From contig JAVBJV010000018.1 of assembly GCA_031546815.1 (NCBI GenBank), forward strand, positions 62,001-126,000: DNA of 64,000 bases, given 5' to 3'. This DNA comes from JAVBJV01 sp031546815. Its GTDB lineage: Bacteria; Pseudomonadota; Alphaproteobacteria; Acetobacterales; Acetobacteraceae. Under the pieces are notes generated by a model. That model was not told the origin of the DNA, ran no database searches, and was given only the letters and a program-made list of their open reading frames with translations. The translations under genes and the position numbers were made by a program. This document shows positions 61,554 through 64,000 of the stretch, piece after piece (position 1 is the stretch's first letter; every line of letters begins with the position of its first letter).

Positions 61554-62309
61554 TTAGGCCGGGGAGTGTCTGCCCGTGTAGGCAGAGATGACATCAGCCG
61601 ATGGCCCGTCCATGACCACGCGTCCGCCCTCCATCCACAGCGAGCGTGTGGTCCAGGTATTGACGATCGGCAACATATGACTGGATAGCACCAGAATATC
61701 CGCATGCCGGACCAGCCCTTCCAGGCGCGCTTCAGCGCGTTCCAGAAAGCTTGCGTCACCAGCCAGAATCCATTCGTCCATCAGCAGAATTTCCGGCGGA
61801 ATGCTTGTTGCCAGCGCAAAGCCCAGCCGGATCAGCATGCCGCTGCTATAGGTGCGAACGGGAATATCGAGGAAATCCCCCAGTTCGCTGAATGTAGCAA
61901 CGTCGTCCCGCAAGTTGCGCAATGCCGAGGCGGATAGACCATGATACAAGCCGCGCAGACGGATGTTTTCGTTTCCCGTCAGGTCCGGATTCATCCCCAT
62001 ATTGGGGTCGATCAGCGTATGAACTTGTCCGACCACCGAAATGCGCCCGTGAGTGGGCTCATAGATTTGCGCAAGAACGCGCAACAGGGTGGTCTTTCCG
62101 GCACCGTTATGGCCGATCAGCCCGAGCCGATCGCCGCTGCGCAGGCTGAAATTGATATCGCGCAGAGCCTGCACGACCACACGGCTCTGCTTGTCTTCGC
62201 CGAACCTGCCGGTAGCCGCCGCGAGAACGGTCTTCTTCAGACTGCGTCCGCCACCGTGGTACAGTGGGAAGTCGACGGAGAGATCATGGATATCGATGCT
62301 GGGTAACAC
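61554..62309 (-). CDS. Polysaccharide ABC exporter ATP-binding protein (Wzt/KpsT type)
   Basis: A 251-residue ATPase. Walker A is GHNGAGKTTLLRVLA; the signature is the short variant TYSSGMLIRLGFALAT and Walker B is ILLMDEWILAGD, both typical of O-antigen, capsule and teichoic-acid exporters (Wzt, KpsT, TagH). The N-terminus PSIDIHDLSVDFPLYHGG with a long loop (LKKTVLAAATG) before the first strand is also usual. No C-terminal carbohydrate-binding domain is fused. GTG 62309, 4 nt past the permease stop, is the likely start. It partners the permease upstream. Confidence 0.92.
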   Translation of the reverse strand: MLPSIDIHDLSVDFPLYHGGGRSLKKTVLAAATGRFGEDKQSRVVVQALRDINFSLRSGDRLGLIGHNGAGKTTLLRVLAQIYEPTHGRISVVGQVHTLIDPNMGMNPDLTGNENIRLRGLYHGLSASALRNLRDDVATFSELGDFLDIPVRTYSSGMLIRLGFALATSIPPEILLMDEWILAGDASFLERAEARLEGLVRHADILVLSSHMLPIVNTWTTRSLWMEGGRVVMDGPSADVISAYTGRHSPA

Positions 62310-62313
62310 GGGC

Positions 62314-63189
62314 TCAGATCCAGTAAGCAATACGATTGCGGGCACGTGTAAAAAGCCATCCGGAAACAGCACAGAGCAGCAGGCTGTAGACAATGGCACC
62401 GATCCAGATCCCCATGCTCGGTGGCTGGCCCATCAACGGCCCGCGTACAATTTCCATGAGCACGAAAAACGGATTGAGCGGCAGCAGATCGATAACCGGA
62501 ATGCCAGCCAGATCTTTCCCTAACAGTAAGCTGGGGCGCCAGATGATCGGGCTGACGAAGAAGGCAATCTGCATCAGGCTGCTGATAATCGGCGGCATAT
62601 CGCGAAAGCGCGTGCCGATCATTCCCAGCAACAGCATAATTGCCAGCGAGTCGATCATCCAGAGGGCGATCGCAGGAATGACTAGGCAGATATTCAGAAA
62701 GGACGGCCAGATATTGAAGATTGCGAATATGACAAGAATGACAGGGATGTTATGCGCCAAAACTAGGAAGCTTCGGACGATTGTGCGGCCTGCGTGCAAT
62801 GTGTAGGGCAGCCGGACAGAACGGATGACCACTTCTGCCTGTACAAAGCAGGTGGAAGCATCGTTAACCGTGCCGATGATGAAACTCCACAGCACCAGGG
62901 AGATCGACAGGAACGGTAGATAGTCGTGCAGCTCAATGCGGAACAGGGCTGAATACAGAAACCCCATTGCTCCCACCATGATGCCGGTCGACAGGGTCAG
63001 CCAGAACGGCCCCAGCGCAGATCCCCGGTACCGCAGCTTGATGTCGAGCCAGCCCCGCGTCAGGCACAGCCGCCACAGTCCTGCCGTTTCACGCAGATCG
63101 GCACATGCCTTGCGAAAGCGTTCGGGCCAGCTGTTGGATGCGGCAGAGGCAATATCGCCCGACGTAAGTGCGGTCGTGTGCGTGGTCAT
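62314..63189 (-). CDS. Polysaccharide ABC exporter permease (Wzm/KpsM type)
   Basis: A 291-residue inner-membrane protein. LWRLCLTRGWLDIKLRYRGS and ALGPFWLTLSTGIMVGAMGF form the N-terminal cytoplasmic part and first segment of ABC-2 polysaccharide exporters; six membrane segments and a C-terminal FFVSPIIWRPSLL motif follow. With the Wzt-like ATPase it should carry a lipid-linked glycan across the inner membrane. No glycosyltransferase genes are immediately adjacent in the window. AT content here is a little higher than in neighbouring genes. Confidence 0.93.
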   Translation of the reverse strand: MTTHTTALTSGDIASAASNSWPERFRKACADLRETAGLWRLCLTRGWLDIKLRYRGSALGPFWLTLSTGIMVGAMGFLYSALFRIELHDYLPFLSISLVLWSFIIGTVNDASTCFVQAEVVIRSVRLPYTLHAGRTIVRSFLVLAHNIPVILVIFAIFNIWPSFLNICLVIPAIALWMIDSLAIMLLLGMIGTRFRDMPPIISSLMQIAFFVSPIIWRPSLLLGKDLAGIPVIDLLPLNPFFVLMEIVRGPLMGQPPSMGIWIGAIVYSLLLCAVSGWLFTRARNRIAYWI

Positions 63190-63291
63190 TAAATTCCGAA
63201 ATCCTCAATACGTCCCCGCGTTATCTGTAGCAGCTGCGGGGCAGGTCCGGAGACTGTGTAAAGTATCGCCCGGGATTTGGAAACGGTGTCG

Positions 63292-63322
63292 GCGGGAGGC
63301 TGGGTTCCAGCCCGCCTCCCGC
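63292..63322. other. GC-rich hairpin between the lipoprotein gene and the permease gene
   Basis: GCGGGAGGC and GCCTCCCGC form a 9-bp stem with inner pairing GGG/CCC. There is no T-run, so termination would need Rho. It lies 25 nt after the stop of the glycine-zipper lipoprotein gene. Confidence 0.5.
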
Positions 63323-63346
63323 TGGAAAATGTTGTATACAGATGTT

Positions 63347-64000
63347 CTATTCGGGATACCCATATCCCGGCTGATATACCGCGCGCGGTGCGTTGCCCGG
63401 GTAGGTGTTGGGCGGATACGCATTGTCCGGATAGCCATTCGCGGCCGGAGCATACCCCGCCCCGCCCCGATACCGGGCGCCGGGCGCAGTGGCCGGCACT
63501 GTCTGACGCTGAGGATACGCAACTGTCGCACGTGCCAGCCGGGTGCGATCGCCGCGGATAATCGTGATGTATTCGCCGATGCCGAAGCGTTCTTCGTTAG
63601 TCTGCACAACGGCAATCGTCGCGCCGGTGTCTTCACGGATGATAAATTCGGTCGCAACGCCACGGTTCACCTGATTGTCGACCGCCGCGCCAACAAGACC
63701 GCCGATCACCGCCCCACCGATTGCGCCCAGAATATTCGCCCGGGTTCCGCCGCCAATGGCGCTGCCCGCAACGCCGCCCGCGCCAATGCCGACCGCAGTG
63801 CCGATGCCGGAAGACTGCGTCGATACAGTGACCTCGCGCATCGAGAGGATCACCCCCTGCGACACATAGGCTGCGCGACCGATAGCCGCGCCCGAATAGG
63901 CAGTGTTGGTGTTGGTCGGTGCACAGCCAACCAGCCCGGCGCTCAGGGCAGCAGCCAGGGTGGTTATTCGAAACACATGGAAACCGGCACGCACCATCAT
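63347..64000 (-). CDS. Glycine-zipper outer-membrane lipoprotein (SlyB-like)
   Basis: A 217-residue protein with a signal peptide and lipobox LVGC (cysteine about 26). IGTAVGIGAGGVAGSAIGGG and IGGAVIGGLVGAAVDNQV form the glycine-zipper 2TM domain, followed by a beta region (FIIREDTGATIAVVQTN) as in SlyB/Pcp. The tail from about 170 is rich in tyrosine, proline, asparagine and glycine (YPDNAYPPNTYPGNAP). ATG at the window edge (64000) begins a plausible signal, but an upstream start outside the window cannot be excluded. Confidence 0.88.
   Translation of the reverse strand: MMVRAGFHVFRITTLAAALSAGLVGCAPTNTNTAYSGAAIGRAAYVSQGVILSMREVTVSTQSSGIGTAVGIGAGGVAGSAIGGGTRANILGAIGGAVIGGLVGAAVDNQVNRGVATEFIIREDTGATIAVVQTNEERFGIGEYITIIRGDRTRLARATVAYPQRQTVPATAPGARYRGGAGYAPAANGYPDNAYPPNTYPGNAPRAVYQPGYGYPE

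Noticed and set aside
1..64000. CRISPR arrays, insertion sequences, prophage or toxin-antitoxin modules
   Set aside because: No regularly spaced repeats, transposase, integrase, phage structural or toxin-antitoxin proteins were found on either strand.

Overview
The window looks like a chromosomal housekeeping segment of a GC-rich alphaproteobacterium, most likely in or near the Rhodospirillales/Acetobacteraceae. The grounds are gcrA, a short HPr kinase fused by overlap to rapZ-EIIA(Man)-HPr-EI-ahcY, yejABEF, a Bug-type solute receptor, a short (about 99 nt) SRP RNA just ahead of dnaX-ybaB-recR, and KDO/heptose genes that imply an LPS outer membrane. The taxon is inferred from gene content only. 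Genes are dense, often overlap by 1-14 nt, and no gap exceeds 300 bases. I see no phage, transposase, integrase, plasmid or CRISPR signature.

Layout. 1-3792 (-): partial PmbA/TldD, M16 peptidase, thrC, DUF2809, Ohr. 3994-8131 (-): ABC ATPase, ABC-2 permease, CREST (ceramidase-like) membrane protein, histidine phosphatase and MFS. 8208-10415 (+): PPP phosphatase and hldE. 10432-13228 (-): a secreted trypsin-like protease with a proline-rich repeat region, followed by two paralogous lipoproteins of unknown function. 13332-14750: hydroxyacid dehydrogenase, an AT-rich intergenic region with palindromes and a small secreted peptide, tRNA-Arg(CCT). 14791-15989 (-): RidA and enoyl-CoA hydratase. 16077-21501 (+): hprK-rapZ-EIIA-ptsH-ptsI, then ahcY behind a palindromic operator. 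21566-24509 (-): PmtA-like methyltransferase, cold-shock protein, gcrA, formamidase, and a 47-residue SdhE/SDHAF4-type (DUF1674) gene.

24617-33081 (+): htpX, rsmB, rpe, heparinase II/III, GT4 glycosyltransferase, purH, rmuC. 33164-38853 (+): orphan Bug receptor, class III aminotransferase, and three tandem AapJ-like amino-acid-binding proteins without any permease or ATPase. 38906-41820 (-): recR, ybaB, dnaX, SRP RNA. 41926-43366 (+): nudC, small lipoprotein, DUF3553. 43363-47359 (-): lipoprotein, hslO, a 139-bp imperfect inverted repeat, argF, argD. 47502-49682 (+): recX, azlCD, VOC protein. 49704-51896 (-): secreted unknown, pheA, kdsB. 52048-59513 (+): cytochrome c, hisN, yejABEF, small membrane protein. 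59551-64000 (-): MarR-like regulator, leucyl aminopeptidase, a Wzt/Wzm-type ABC exporter, glycine-zipper lipoprotein.

Functional links: the PTS genes form a regulatory phosphorelay without sugar permease components; argD-argF, thrC, pheA and hisN serve amino-acid synthesis; hldE, kdsB and the Wzm/Wzt pair serve the cell surface. The less ordinary parts are the protease/lipoprotein operon, the triplicated orphan binding proteins, the CREST-protein/ABC operon, and the long inverted repeat.
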